Below are positions 19,135 to 28,306 of a DNA stretch of 43,826 bases, piece after piece. Location of the stretch: NCBI GenBank assembly GCA_946493085.1, contig CAMMAC010000012.1, positions 1 through 43,826 on the forward strand, given 5' to 3'. The notes below the pieces were generated by a model that searched no databases, was not told the DNA's origin, and worked only from the letters and a program-made list of their open reading frames with translations. The first letter of the stretch is position 1. Each line of letters opens with the position of its first letter. The position numbers and the translations under genes were made by a program. The stretch is from an uncultured Clostridiaceae bacterium. Lineage in GTDB: Bacteria; Bacillota; Clostridia; TANB77; CAG-508.

Positions 19135-19878
19135 TTAAAGCAAACCAAACATACCGCCAATTAAACTGGTTATACCCGAATATACCGCATTAATAATTGG
19201 AGAAATAATATCTCCTGCAAGTCCACTAATCCATAGTATGACAAATATCATATAAAAAACATATTGGTATTGATCCATCCACGCTTGTGCATTATATGGT
19301 AAAAAATGTCTTAATACTTTAGAACCATCTAATGGTGGAAGTGGAATTAAATTGAAAATACCAAGCCCTATATTAATGGCTATCGTCATTTCAATAATTG
19401 TCATGGTAATGATTCCTATTTGACTACCTATTGCAAACATTGGTGCAAATCTTAATATAGCACAATAAATAATAGTAAATAGGATTGCTAGTATAATATT
19501 CATGGCAGGTCCTGCAATAGAAACAATGGCATCTCCTGCCGACATAGATATTTTTCTAGTATAATTTCTAGGGCTAACTTCTACTGGCTTTCCCCATCCA
19601 AATCCCGCAAAAAGAAGCATGATAGAACCTATTGGGTCTAAATGGGCAAAAGGATTTAAGGTAAGTCTTCCCTGTCTTCTTGGAGTATCATCTCCTAATT
19701 TATCTGCTGCAAAGGCATGTGCGTACTCATGAAAAGTAATAGCTATTAATACTCCTGGTACGGTTAACAATAAATTTAATAATTCTGCCGGGTTACTTAA
19801 ATATCTCCCTAACATCATAATAATTAATATTGCCATAATTACATATAGCATTCTTCTATCAAATGTAAATCCAAACAT
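19135..19878 (-). CDS. Site-2 protease family membrane metalloprotease (M50)
   Basis: 247 residues with about five or six hydrophobic segments. The active site is H50-E-Y-A-H54 (IAITFHEYAHAFAADKLGDD) in the second membrane helix. NPFAHLDPIGSIML and NLIPLPPLDGSKVLRHFLP (the conserved Asp) are the other family signatures. No PDZ domain is present, as in the short YwhC/SREBP-type subgroup. The substrate is unknown. The start has AAAAAGGAGAATAAT upstream. Confidence 0.93.
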   Translation of the reverse strand: MFGFTFDRRMLYVIMAILIIMMLGRYLSNPAELLNLLLTVPGVLIAITFHEYAHAFAADKLGDDTPRRQGRLTLNPFAHLDPIGSIMLLFAGFGWGKPVEVSPRNYTRKISMSAGDAIVSIAGPAMNIILAILFTIIYCAILRFAPMFAIGSQIGIITMTIIEMTIAINIGLGIFNLIPLPPLDGSKVLRHFLPYNAQAWMDQYQYVFYMIFVILWISGLAGDIISPIINAVYSGITSLIGGMFGLL

Positions 19879-20261
19879 ATTATTCTCCTTTTTTATGATT
19901 TCATATTTTATAGGTATCCTTTTAAAATAGTATAATTCTTCTATTATCTTTGAGAAACCTATTATCCTGCACTTCCACTATCCTTCTATTTCAGAAAGTG
20001 ATTATTTCTTTGTTGGATTGCTTTTCCTACTATATCATATTTCCTTTTAAAATTCAATTATTTGTAAATAATTTTACTTTTACTTATTTTACTATTTAAA
20101 GCTAAAAAAATAAAAAGTGCGATGGCTACACTTTTTATTCCTTATTTTTACCTATATGCATATTATAGCACAAAATTCTTTAAAAAGCAAAATTTGGCGT
20201 TAATGTAGAAATTTACGTAACATTTAACTATGGTTGCACTATTCTATCTAATACTCCTTTA
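19879..20261. other. 383-base intergenic region
   Basis: AT-rich, with no convincing small gene. It contains the terminator at 20104-20140 and, near the left edge, TATA-like -10 sequences for the M50 gene. Nothing else was recognised. Confidence 0.6.
20104..20140 (-). terminator. Terminator of the repeat-protein operon
   Basis: Minus-strand arms AATAAAAAGTG and CACTTTTTATT with GTAGCCATCG between, followed by TTTTTAG. It lies about 120 bases past the stop at 20262. Confidence 0.75.
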
Positions 20262-22091
20262 TTAACTTCTACTTTGTTCAATTGTATTTCTCAATTCTTC
20301 TCCTAGTTGTAATCTATCTTGCAACGCACTAATTAAAGTTTCCTTTCCTACTGCTTCTTCGAATTCTTTATTACTTGGTTTTTTCTTCTTTTCTCTTTCT
20401 TTAAATTTTTTTCTTGATAGTGCAAATATACTATTAAATCTTTCTCCATCTTTATCTAAAACTGTTTCTCCCTTCTGTTCTATATATTTTTCTCTTTCTT
20501 TTATTTCTTCTATCGTTAGTTTTAAGATAGATGGACTTTTTATTACAGTTTGCAATCCCCCTCTTTCTTTCAAATATGGCAGTATTACTTTCAAGTTTTT
20601 ATTACTTTTAGATATTATTAGTGGTTTCAAGTATTGCTCCCCAAAATTTTCTCTAATATACTCTATATTTTCTTCTAATTCGTTTGCAGATTTTAAAAAT
20701 ATAGTTCCTGTTATTTCTATTTCATTTGCTTTGCATACTTCTACTATTTTTTCTATTTCTTCTGCTGTTTTATAAAATACACTTCCTGTTATTTCTATTT
20801 TGTTTCTTTTACATACCTCTACTATTCTTTCTATCTCGTCTGCTGTTTTTAAAAATATACTTCCTGTTATTTTTATTCCATTTGCTTTGCATACTTCTAC
20901 TATTTTTTCTATCTCGTCTGCTGTTTTGTAAAATACACTTCCTGTTATTTCTATTTCGTTTCTTTTACATATTTCTACAATTTTTTCTATTTCTTCTGCT
21001 GTTTTTTTAAATATATTTCCTGTTATTTTTATTCCATTTGCTTTACACACTTCTACAATCTTTTCTATTTCTTCTGCTGTTTTGTAAAATACGCTTCCTG
21101 TTATTTTTATTTTGTTTCTTTTACATACCTCTACAATTTTTTCTATTTCATTTGCAGATTTTAAAAATATACTTCCCGTTATTTTTATTTCATTTGCTTT
21201 ACATACTTCTATTATTTTTTCTATTTCGCTTGCTGTTTTTAAAAATATACTTCCTGTTATTTTTATTTCATACGCTTTACATACTTCTATTATTTTTTCT
21301 ATTTCTTCTGCTGTTTTTCTGAATACACTTCCTGTTATTTCTATTCTATTTTCTTTACATATTTTCACAATTTTTTCTATCTCGTCTGCTGTTTTTAAAA
21401 ATATGTTCCCTGCTATTTCTATTCCATTCGTTTTACATACTTCTATTATTTCTTCTATTTCTTCCGCTGTTTTTAAAAATACGCTTCCTGTTATTTCTAT
21501 TCTATTTTCTTTACATATTTTCACAATTTCTTCTATTTCTTCTGCTGTTTTTCTGAATACACTTCCTGTTATTTCTATTCTATTTTCTTTACATGTTTTC
21601 ACAATTTCTTCTATCTTGTCTATTGAAAATCTTGAATATGCGGCTTGTAAAAAATTTTTAGGTCTAAATTCTCCTTTAAATCTTTGTTCTATTTCTTGTA
21701 TTCTTTTTACTGATACTCCTAATATCGATGTTTGAGCATTTAAATATCTTATTCCATAATTACTTATTATATAGCTATATGTCTTTTTTAATTCTTCATG
21801 TGGTGTAGACAATACATGTAAACACTTTTCTACATTTGATATAGTTATTTCTTTCTGTTTTAGAAAATTCCAATTTTTCTCTAGTTCTTGCGTTAAGAAA
21901 TATAATATACTTGGACATTTTTCTATATTTTTTGGTTCTATTTTTAATTCTTCTCTTAAATAATTTAGTGTTTTTCTTATTTCTTCATAATCTCCATATT
22001 GGAATATACTATCTTTATTTCCTTTTATTAGTTTTTCATATTCTATTCCATATTCTGTACATAATACTTTTAATTGTATTTCTGTTATCAT
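20262..22091 (-). CDS. Solenoid protein of 26-residue helical repeats, possibly mTERF-like
   Basis: 609 residues, no signal or membrane segment. Residues 1-155 are helical with PSILYFLTQELEKNWNFLKQ, which resembles mTERF-type repeats. Then come twelve near-identical 26-residue units (about 155-466), consensus KTAEEIEKIVEVCKxNxIxI followed by TGSIFL. A degraded thirteenth unit (467-492) and a charged C-terminal region follow, the latter with PSILKLTIEEIKEREKYIEQ. Each unit reads as a long helix, a Cys-Lys turn and a short helix. Variable positions are the tripeptide after CK and the residue after the final Phe. Function unknown; nucleic-acid binding is a guess from the mTERF-like flanks. It is the third gene of an operon with the two small genes upstream. 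Start follows GGAAGGAAAAAATA. Confidence 0.85.
   Translation of the reverse strand: MITEIQLKVLCTEYGIEYEKLIKGNKDSIFQYGDYEEIRKTLNYLREELKIEPKNIEKCPSILYFLTQELEKNWNFLKQKEITISNVEKCLHVLSTPHEELKKTYSYIISNYGIRYLNAQTSILGVSVKRIQEIEQRFKGEFRPKNFLQAAYSRFSIDKIEEIVKTCKENRIEITGSVFRKTAEEIEEIVKICKENRIEITGSVFLKTAEEIEEIIEVCKTNGIEIAGNIFLKTADEIEKIVKICKENRIEITGSVFRKTAEEIEKIIEVCKAYEIKITGSIFLKTASEIEKIIEVCKANEIKITGSIFLKSANEIEKIVEVCKRNKIKITGSVFYKTAEEIEKIVEVCKANGIKITGNIFKKTAEEIEKIVEICKRNEIEITGSVFYKTADEIEKIVEVCKANGIKITGSIFLKTADEIERIVEVCKRNKIEITGSVFYKTAEEIEKIVEVCKANEIEITGTIFLKSANELEENIEYIRENFGEQYLKPLIISKSNKNLKVILPYLKERGGLQTVIKSPSILKLTIEEIKEREKYIEQKGETVLDKDGERFNSIFALSRKKFKEREKKKKPSNKEFEEAVGKETLISALQDRLQLGEELRNTIEQSRS
20694..21551 (-). 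repeat. Eleven tandem 78-base coding repeats
   Basis: Codons 181-466 of the solenoid gene form exactly eleven in-frame 78-base units; one partial unit precedes and one degenerate unit follows. Units 7-12 alternate between RN(K/E)...SVFY and AN(G/E)...IF(L/K) types, pointing to duplication of a 156-base pair of units. Confidence 0.95.
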
Positions 22092-22104
22092 TATTTTTTC
22101 CTTC

Positions 22105-22386
22105 CTATTTTTCTAACACTTCTATATTCGTTAAATCTTCTTCTATTATTTTTACATAATTGTCTCCATATATATTTTTTAAGCTTTTCATTTTTTCTTT
22201 AAATTGATTTGGAAAGTTCATAAAGATTTCAGGATACATTTCAAAAATTCCTTGTATACTTTCAAATTTTAATTCTTTTAATGTTTTTATATTGCTTTCT
22301 ATATTTTCCATATTCTTTTCTATAACTTCTTCTATCTCGTCACCATATATTTTTTTCATTAACCCCATATTCATTTTTATATCCAT
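22105..22386 (-). CDS. Hypothetical helical protein, 93 aa
   Basis: Unrecognised family. All-helical, charged. IFEMYPEIFMNFPNQFKEKM followed by SLKNIYGDNYVKIIEEDLTN resembles the Pro-Leu/Phe helical units at the N-terminus of the repeat protein encoded 13 bases downstream, so it may be a related small domain. Start 22386 (MDIKMNMG) has TAAGGAGTG 5-7 bases upstream; the ATG at 22422 lies inside the previous gene and lacks a site. The gap to the upstream stop is 4 bases. Confidence 0.75.
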   Translation of the reverse strand: MDIKMNMGLMKKIYGDEIEEVIEKNMENIESNIKTLKELKFESIQGIFEMYPEIFMNFPNQFKEKMKSLKNIYGDNYVKIIEEDLTNIEVLEK

Positions 22387-22390
22387 AACT

Positions 22391-22759
22391 TCACTCCTTA
22401 TTTTTTCTGGTAAACAATTCATTTATTTTTTCTCTATTGTTTTTAAAGGTTTCTGAATCATATTTTTCTTTCTTTAATTTTTCTTCCTCCATATTTCTAA
22501 ATAAAATTTCATTTTCTAATATTTTTTTCTTTTCTTTATTCATCCAGTAATTTACATCTATCCATGCCAATATATTTTTTGTGTTTTCGGACATATTTTC
22601 TAAATTAAATAGGTCATTCTTATCTATTTGAGATATATAATCTTTATTTCTTTTTTCTCTTATATTTCTCAATATAACTATTGGTATTTTCATTACAATT
22701 GATTTATCCATTTGTGATAATATTTCATATACTTCTTCATAATCATTTGAATTTATCAT
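22391..22759 (-). CDS. Hypothetical protein, 122 aa, first gene of the repeat-protein operon
   Basis: I cannot assign a function. MINSNDYEEVYEILSQMDKS and MKIPIVILRNIREKRN open the protein; a middle part with ILAWIDVNYWMNKEKKKIL is followed by a Lys/Glu-rich coiled tail. My impression is that similar proteins recur in gut Clostridia, but I cannot verify this. GAAAGGAAAG precedes the ATG. It is followed after 4 bases by the 93-residue gene and then the solenoid gene, so the three are probably co-expressed. Confidence 0.75.
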   Translation of the reverse strand: MINSNDYEEVYEILSQMDKSIVMKIPIVILRNIREKRNKDYISQIDKNDLFNLENMSENTKNILAWIDVNYWMNKEKKKILENEILFRNMEEEKLKKEKYDSETFKNNREKINELFTRKNKE

Positions 22760-22880
22760 TTTCTTTCCTTTCTTGTCTTTACATTCTTACGCAAATTCTT
22801 TAATATATTACTACTTGATAATTAACTTTTTGTATTCTGTGCTATTGCATTTCTTCTATCATTAGTTTCCTTATAGAAAC

Positions 22881-22907
22881 GAAGTCGACTATTTTTTAAT
22901 CGACTTC
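22881..22907 (-). terminator. Inverted repeat overlapping the fic stop codon
   Basis: Arms GAAGTCGA (22881-22888) and TCGACTTC (22900-22907), perfect. It spans the end of fic, and a second small hairpin (GTTTC/GAAAC) follows. There is no T-run, so its role as a terminator is uncertain. Confidence 0.4.
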
Positions 22908-23628
22908 CTCTGATACTTGCATGATTGTAGAATGGTAGCTTGATAATTTTTCATCAAGTCTTATTTGACATTTTTTGAAAACTTCAACCAATGGTTCTAT
23001 ATTTTCCGTTGTTTGTGCTTCATACAAAGCTTCTCTATATTCTTTATTATATTGGTCATCAATGGCAATAAGGTCAACAGCATTTTCTATGCACTGCCTT
23101 AGTATAATAAATCTTCCAATTCTTCCATTGCCATCTTGAAAAGGATGTATATGTTCAAATTTTTGATGAAAATCAGCTATGGCATAAATATCTTTTTTAC
23201 TTTCTTTCCAATCTTCTAGTAAATTAAATATGCTATTTTCAACCAAATATGGTTCACATAATTTTAAGTCTGTTTTTGAAAGTCTATTTTCATATTTTTT
23301 CCATTTTCCAACATTGTCTATTTCTTCATCTACAGTTCCTTTTTTTAATAATCTATGCCATTCCCATAACAGATATTTATCAAATGGCTCTTTTAGTGTC
23401 TGAATAACATTATCAAATAATTCTAATGAATTTTTTGTTTCTATTACATCGTCTAAAAAATGCTCACCGATTAACTTTCTTTTGTTCTAAAAGATCTATT
23501 AAATTTTCCTTACTAAAAGTACTTCCTTCTAGTTTATTGGAATGGTACAGATATTCTATTTTAATGGCATCATATGCTGAATTTTTTATTTTGGATAATT
23601 TTTGCATAGCATTAATAGATATCTTCAT
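22896..23628 (-). CDS. Fic-family protein (AMP transferase type), interrupted by one extra base (+1)
   Basis: Fic enzymes transfer AMP or another phosphate-linked group from a nucleotide to target proteins. The 3' frame contains the active-site motif HPFQDGNGRIGR (23112-23147), complete with catalytic His. The 5' frame holds SNKLEG, which fits the inhibitory (S/T)xxxE(G/N) helix of autoinhibited Fic proteins. The frames meet at CGG 23467-23469: frame 0 is GTT AAT CGG TGA (stop), and skipping one base gives Gly-Glu-His-Phe-Leu-Asp-Asp-Val-Ile-Glu-Thr, a stretch conserved in the family. The whole would be about 244 residues. Start 23628 or 23631 follows AAGGAG. It may be a pseudogene, a sequencing error, or recoded like mreB and accA. 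Confidence 0.8.
23464..23472 (-). promoter_or_regulatory. Putative +1 frameshift site in fic (AAT-CGG-TGA)
   Basis: In-frame CGG (23467-23469) is followed at once by TGA (23464-23466). Reading GGT GAG from the second base of CGG continues the Fic frame. No clear Shine-Dalgarno-like stimulator lies upstream. Confidence 0.35.
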
Positions 23629-23802
23629 CATTTTTCTCCTTCCTTAGCATTTATTAAAACTTATTAAATTAGTTTATTGGCTTTATTGAACTTTTTATCA
23701 ATTTTATACAACCTGTTTCATTGTCAATGATTGATGTTGTTTTTAGTATACAAAAACTGCTATTTTAATGCTACCAGATTAAATTTGTTAAAACAGTTTG
23801 TT

Positions 23803-24306
23803 CTAATTAGTATTTTCATCCTTTAAATTATCATAAAAACTTTTCTTATATTCTTCTATTTTTTCGTAACTGACAATACCAATTTTAAAAATTATTTGTT
23901 CATTTGATATTTTATATACAAATTCCGTTTTTACTAAACTATCTTTATATAAATTATTCATTGCATCTTTTTCTAATAATTTATTAGACTTAAATCTTAA
24001 TTTATCTAAATTAGAGGACACAAGCATACCAAAATTTTCTATTGGAACAGCAGTATTATCTTGGTCTATTATTACAAAGAAATGATTATTTCCTATTTTT
24101 CCATCAGAATAACTATATTCTTTAACAAAAACAATATCTCCAATTTCATAATGATTATAGGATGTATTATCTTCATTTAATACATTTTCTAATTTTCCTT
24201 TGTGCCATTCTTCATCCACAGGATATTCTTCAAATGCATCCTTTAACTCTTTAACCTTCCCATGTTCATAAGCTACTTTTAAAAAATCACTTAATTCTTT
24301 TTGCAT
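23803..24306 (-). CDS. PemK/MazF-like protein
   Basis: 167 residues. The core YEIGDIVFVKEYSYSDGKIG, then NNHFFVIIDQDN, has the pattern of the PemK/MazF beta-barrel in the longer clostridial variants (GDIVFV, then a His and VIID). MazF toxins cleave RNA, but the catalytic residues of these variants are not certain by eye and no antitoxin gene is visible next to it, so the toxin role is inferred. An N-terminal helical part of about 45 residues precedes the barrel. Start 24306 (MQKELSDF) has AGGAG 8 bases upstream. It lies 50 bases after lysS, on the same strand. Confidence 0.65.
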   Translation of the reverse strand: MQKELSDFLKVAYEHGKVKELKDAFEEYPVDEEWHKGKLENVLNEDNTSYNHYEIGDIVFVKEYSYSDGKIGNNHFFVIIDQDNTAVPIENFGMLVSSNLDKLRFKSNKLLEKDAMNNLYKDSLVKTEFVYKISNEQIIFKIGIVSYEKIEEYKKSFYDNLKDENTN

Positions 24307-24356
24307 AGTTATTCTCCTCATTTCTTTGTAATTACATTTTATTGTATTGAAACTTT

Positions 24357-25862
<1,506 letters not shown>

Positions 25863-25885
25863 TTATTTTCAAATTTTACGTATTT

Positions 25886-25914
25886 ATTATATAGCAAAAT
25901 AAGGAAAATGTAAA
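25886..25914 (-). promoter_or_regulatory. lysS promoter
   Basis: Minus-strand TTTACA (25909-25914) and TATAAT (25886-25891), 17-base spacer. The spacer coincides exactly with the right arm of a 17-base inverted repeat. Confidence 0.7.
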
Positions 25915-25945
25915 CCTCTTATTTTACTTTTTCCTTATTTTGCTA
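25892..25945. repeat. 17-base perfect inverted repeat between recN and lysS
   Basis: Arms TAGCAAAATAAGGAAAA (25892-25908) and TTTTCCTTATTTTGCTA (25929-25945), loop of 20 bases. It may be the recN terminator, but there is no T-run after it; an operator over the lysS promoter is the alternative. Confidence 0.75.
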
Positions 25946-25980
25946 TTACAATTTTCTTTTATTTCTCCCTATCGGCAAGT

Positions 25981-27603
25981 TTATACTGCTTTTCTTAGAG
26001 CTTGTGCATGTTCTATAGATATTTTTGAAACATCTCCACTTGCAATTCTTGCTATTTCTTGTAATGTTCTTTCTTCATTTAATTGTTCTATTTGTGTTAT
26101 TGTATGATTTTCTTTTACTTTTTTAGATATATAATAGTTATAATCTCCCTTAGCTGCAATATTTGCCAAATGGGTAATACATAATACTTGATGATATTTA
26201 GCTATTTTTTTCATTTTTTGACCTACTGCATTGGCCGCTATACCACTAATTCCTGTATCTATTTCATCAAAAATTAAAACAGGCACTCTATCTATTTCAG
26301 CAAGAACTGACTTAATAGCAAGCATAATTCTAGACATTTCTCCTCCTGATGCAATTTTGATAAGTGGCTTTGCTTCTTCTCCTACATTGGTACAAATATA
26401 AAATTCTACTTCATCCATTCCATTTTTCTGATATTTGCTTTCTTTTTTTATTTCTACTGTAAATTGTGCTTGTTTCATTTCCAAGTCGGATAATTCCTGA
26501 TTCACTAAATGAGATAATTTTTTTGCATATTTTTCTCTAATTTCATGCATATTATCTGCTAATTGTTGCAAGGTTTTTTCTATTTCTACTAGTTCTTTTC
26601 TCCTCTTTTGATTGATTTCATCCATATTCTCTATTTCTTCTATTTGTTTTTCTAATTTTTCTGCATATTCCATAACTGCTTCTATACTATTTCCATATTT
26701 TCTTTTTAAGGAAAACAAAGTATCTAATCGTTCTTCTACTGCTTCTTGTTCTCTAGCATCCCATTCGTCCTCTTCTTGCATAGAAGAAATATCTCTGGTC
26801 AGCTCTTGCACTTCATAATATATATTTTTTAAGTTTACTAATTTTTCTGCATAATTACCATCTATCTCTTCTATTTTTTCTAATGCTCTAATAGCTATAT
26901 TTACACTATCTATTGTTTGATTACTCAATGCTTCATTTGCCTCAGCTAGGTTTTGCATTACCTTTTCTGCATACATCATTTTTCTATGTTTTTCTTCTAA
27001 TTCCTCTTCTTCGCCCACCTTTAAGCCTGCTACTTGAATTTCTTTTAATTGATATTTTAATAAGTCTAATTTTCTTTCTTTTTCTGTTTCATCTCCATAA
27101 TTTTCTGCTAATAATCGATTTATCTCACAATATTGGTTGTACTGCTTTCTATATTCTTCTTTTAATGGTTTTATTTCTGCTCCAATAAAGCTATCCAAAT
27201 ATCCTAAATGAGAACTTCTATCTAATATTACTTGATTGTCCTGTTGCCCATGGATATCTATAACAGACTTCATAAATGCTTTTAATTCGTTTACAGTTAC
27301 CATTCTTCCATTTATTTTGCACATATTTCTTCCATTTGTGGAGATTTCTCTAGATATAATCACATTTCCTTCTATTGCATTTTCATGATTTGGTAGAAAA
27401 AAACATGCTTCTACATAAGAATATTCTTCTCCCTTACGTATCATCTCTTTGGAAAATCTACCACCTGCTAGTATAGCAAGGGAATCTATCATTAAAGTTT
27501 TTCCTGCTCCTGTTTCTCCTGTAAGTACATTTAGTCCTTGATTAAAATCAATTGTAATATCTTCTATAATTCCTATATTTTTAATATGTATTGTTGTAAT
27601 CAT
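25981..27603 (-). CDS. recN: DNA repair protein RecN
   Basis: 540 residues of the SMC-like repair family, acting at double-strand breaks. The Walker A is GETGAGKT (29-36) in LNVLTGETGAGKTLMIDSLA. The family signature IDIHGQQDNQ is near 117. Two coiled-coil arms span about 150-360. The C-terminal ABC signature IASGGEMSRIMLAIK and Walker B LIFDEIDTGISG follow. A promoter and LexA-box-like sequences lie upstream, fitting its known SOS control. Start 27603 follows TATGGAGGTAATAT. Confidence 0.97.
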   Translation of the reverse strand: MITTIHIKNIGIIEDITIDFNQGLNVLTGETGAGKTLMIDSLAILAGGRFSKEMIRKGEEYSYVEACFFLPNHENAIEGNVIISREISTNGRNMCKINGRMVTVNELKAFMKSVIDIHGQQDNQVILDRSSHLGYLDSFIGAEIKPLKEEYRKQYNQYCEINRLLAENYGDETEKERKLDLLKYQLKEIQVAGLKVGEEEELEEKHRKMMYAEKVMQNLAEANEALSNQTIDSVNIAIRALEKIEEIDGNYAEKLVNLKNIYYEVQELTRDISSMQEEDEWDAREQEAVEERLDTLFSLKRKYGNSIEAVMEYAEKLEKQIEEIENMDEINQKRRKELVEIEKTLQQLADNMHEIREKYAKKLSHLVNQELSDLEMKQAQFTVEIKKESKYQKNGMDEVEFYICTNVGEEAKPLIKIASGGEMSRIMLAIKSVLAEIDRVPVLIFDEIDTGISGIAANAVGQKMKKIAKYHQVLCITHLANIAAKGDYNYYISKKVKENHTITQIEQLNEERTLQEIARIASGDVSKISIEHAQALRKAV

Positions 27604-27617
27604 ATATTACCTCCATA

Positions 27618-27631
27618 CAAATTTATGTTCG
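27618..27631 (-). promoter_or_regulatory. Possible LexA half-site between recN promoter and start
   Basis: Minus strand CGAACATAAATTTG. The left half CGAACAT matches the Firmicutes LexA box CGAACATATGTTCG; the right half is poor. Confidence 0.3.
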
Positions 27632-27640
27632 TATATTCTT

Positions 27641-27668
27641 ATTATATACCAAATTTTTGTTTTGTCAA
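27641..27668 (-). promoter_or_regulatory. recN promoter
   Basis: Minus-strand TTGACA (27663-27668) and TATAAT (27641-27646), both perfect consensus, spacer 16 bases. Confidence 0.75.
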
Positions 27669-27687
27669 TCTTTTTTTGAATATTTTT

Positions 27688-27701
27688 CGAAAACTTGTTC
27701 A
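27688..27701 (-). promoter_or_regulatory. Possible LexA box upstream of recN
   Basis: Minus strand TGAACAAGTTTTCG matches CGAACATATGTTCG at 10 of 14 positions and lies about 20 bases upstream of the -35 box. Confidence 0.3.
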
Positions 27702-27763
27702 AAAATGCTGTTTTGTTAATTTTTACTTATAAGTCTCATAATTGCTTTATTTATCATTTTTGG

Positions 27764-27776
27764 TGATATTATATCA
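27764..27776. promoter_or_regulatory. Small palindrome upstream of the XRE gene
   Basis: TGATATTATATCA is a perfect odd-length palindrome about 40 bases upstream of the 20-base palindrome; it may be a second operator or part of the promoter. Confidence 0.35.
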
Positions 27777-27814
27777 TTTTAAATATATTGTTTTTTCTTA
27801 CATTCGTGAGAAAA

Positions 27815-27834
27815 TATTATCATTAATGATAATA
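27815..27834. promoter_or_regulatory. 20-base perfect palindrome, probable XRE operator
   Basis: TATTATCATTAATGATAATA ends just before the Shine-Dalgarno of the XRE gene at 27851. Xre-family proteins commonly bind such palindromes and repress their own genes (inference). Confidence 0.6.
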
Positions 27835-27850
27835 AAAAAAGGAGTAAAAA

Positions 27851-28138
27851 ATGGACGAATTAGACGAAGCAAATGAAGCACAACAAGCAGAATTATTTTA
27901 TGTGATTGGTCAGAATGTAAAATATTACCGCAGACTATATTGTTTAGAAAAAGGAAAAATGACACAAGAAAATTTAGCTGAAAAAGTAGATGTTTCCACC
28001 TCGTTAATTGGAAATTTGGAAAGTACACATATTCACCAAGGTATTAGCATTTATACTTTATGGAAGATCAGTCATGTATTAGAAATTCCTATTGAAAAAT
28101 TTTTTGAAGAAAGAGAACAACAAGCAAAAAACGCCTAA
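27851..28138 (+). CDS. XRE-family helix-turn-helix regulator
   Basis: 95 residues. The Cro/C1-type HTH lies at about 24-75 (KMTQENLAEKVDVSTSLIGN, then LESTHIHQGISIYTLWKISH and VLEIPIEKFF). The N-terminus is acidic (MDELDEANEAQQAELF). No second domain is present. It is divergent from recN and faces rplQ. AAAAGGAG precedes the ATG. The adjacent palindrome suggests autoregulation; other targets are unknown. Confidence 0.92.
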   Translation: MDELDEANEAQQAELFYVIGQNVKYYRRLYCLEKGKMTQENLAEKVDVSTSLIGNLESTHIHQGISIYTLWKISHVLEIPIEKFFEEREQQAKNA

Positions 28139-28187
28139 AAAATAAGGTATCCTATTATAAATCCGCTAAAGAGGACACCTATTTTTA
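28139..28187 (+). terminator. Terminator-like hairpin after the XRE gene
   Basis: AATAAGGTATCCT (28141-28153) can pair imperfectly with AGGACACCTATT (28172-28183), followed by TTT. The stem has mismatches. Confidence 0.45.
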
Positions 28188-28271
28188 GTGTGCATATAAT
28201 ATAGAATTTTTATCTATCTTTATCATATTTCATGTGAGAAAATACATTTTAAAAATATACTTATAATAAAT

Positions 28272-28303
28272 AAAAAAACCTAACAAAATATTAGGTTTTT
28301 CTT
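28272..28303 (-). terminator. Terminator of the alpha operon (after rplQ)
   Basis: Minus-strand arms AAAAACCTAA and TTAGGTTTTT, loop TATTTTG, with a T-run. It lies directly after the L17 stop. Confidence 0.85.
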
Positions 28304-28306
28304 TTT

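Noticed and set aside
20694..21551. Regular 78-base repeats that could be taken for a CRISPR or satellite array
   Set aside because: They are contiguous, without spacers, and in frame across one long coding sequence, so they are protein repeats.
20726..21735. Plus-strand open frames rich in Leu and Phe opposite the repeat gene
   Set aside because: They are the antisense shadow of the 78-base coding repeats, with no ribosome-binding sites and low-complexity translations.
22896..23246. A complete short Fic protein starting at 23246
   Set aside because: The Met at 23246 has no ribosome-binding site, and conserved Fic sequence extends well upstream in the same frame to the CGG site.
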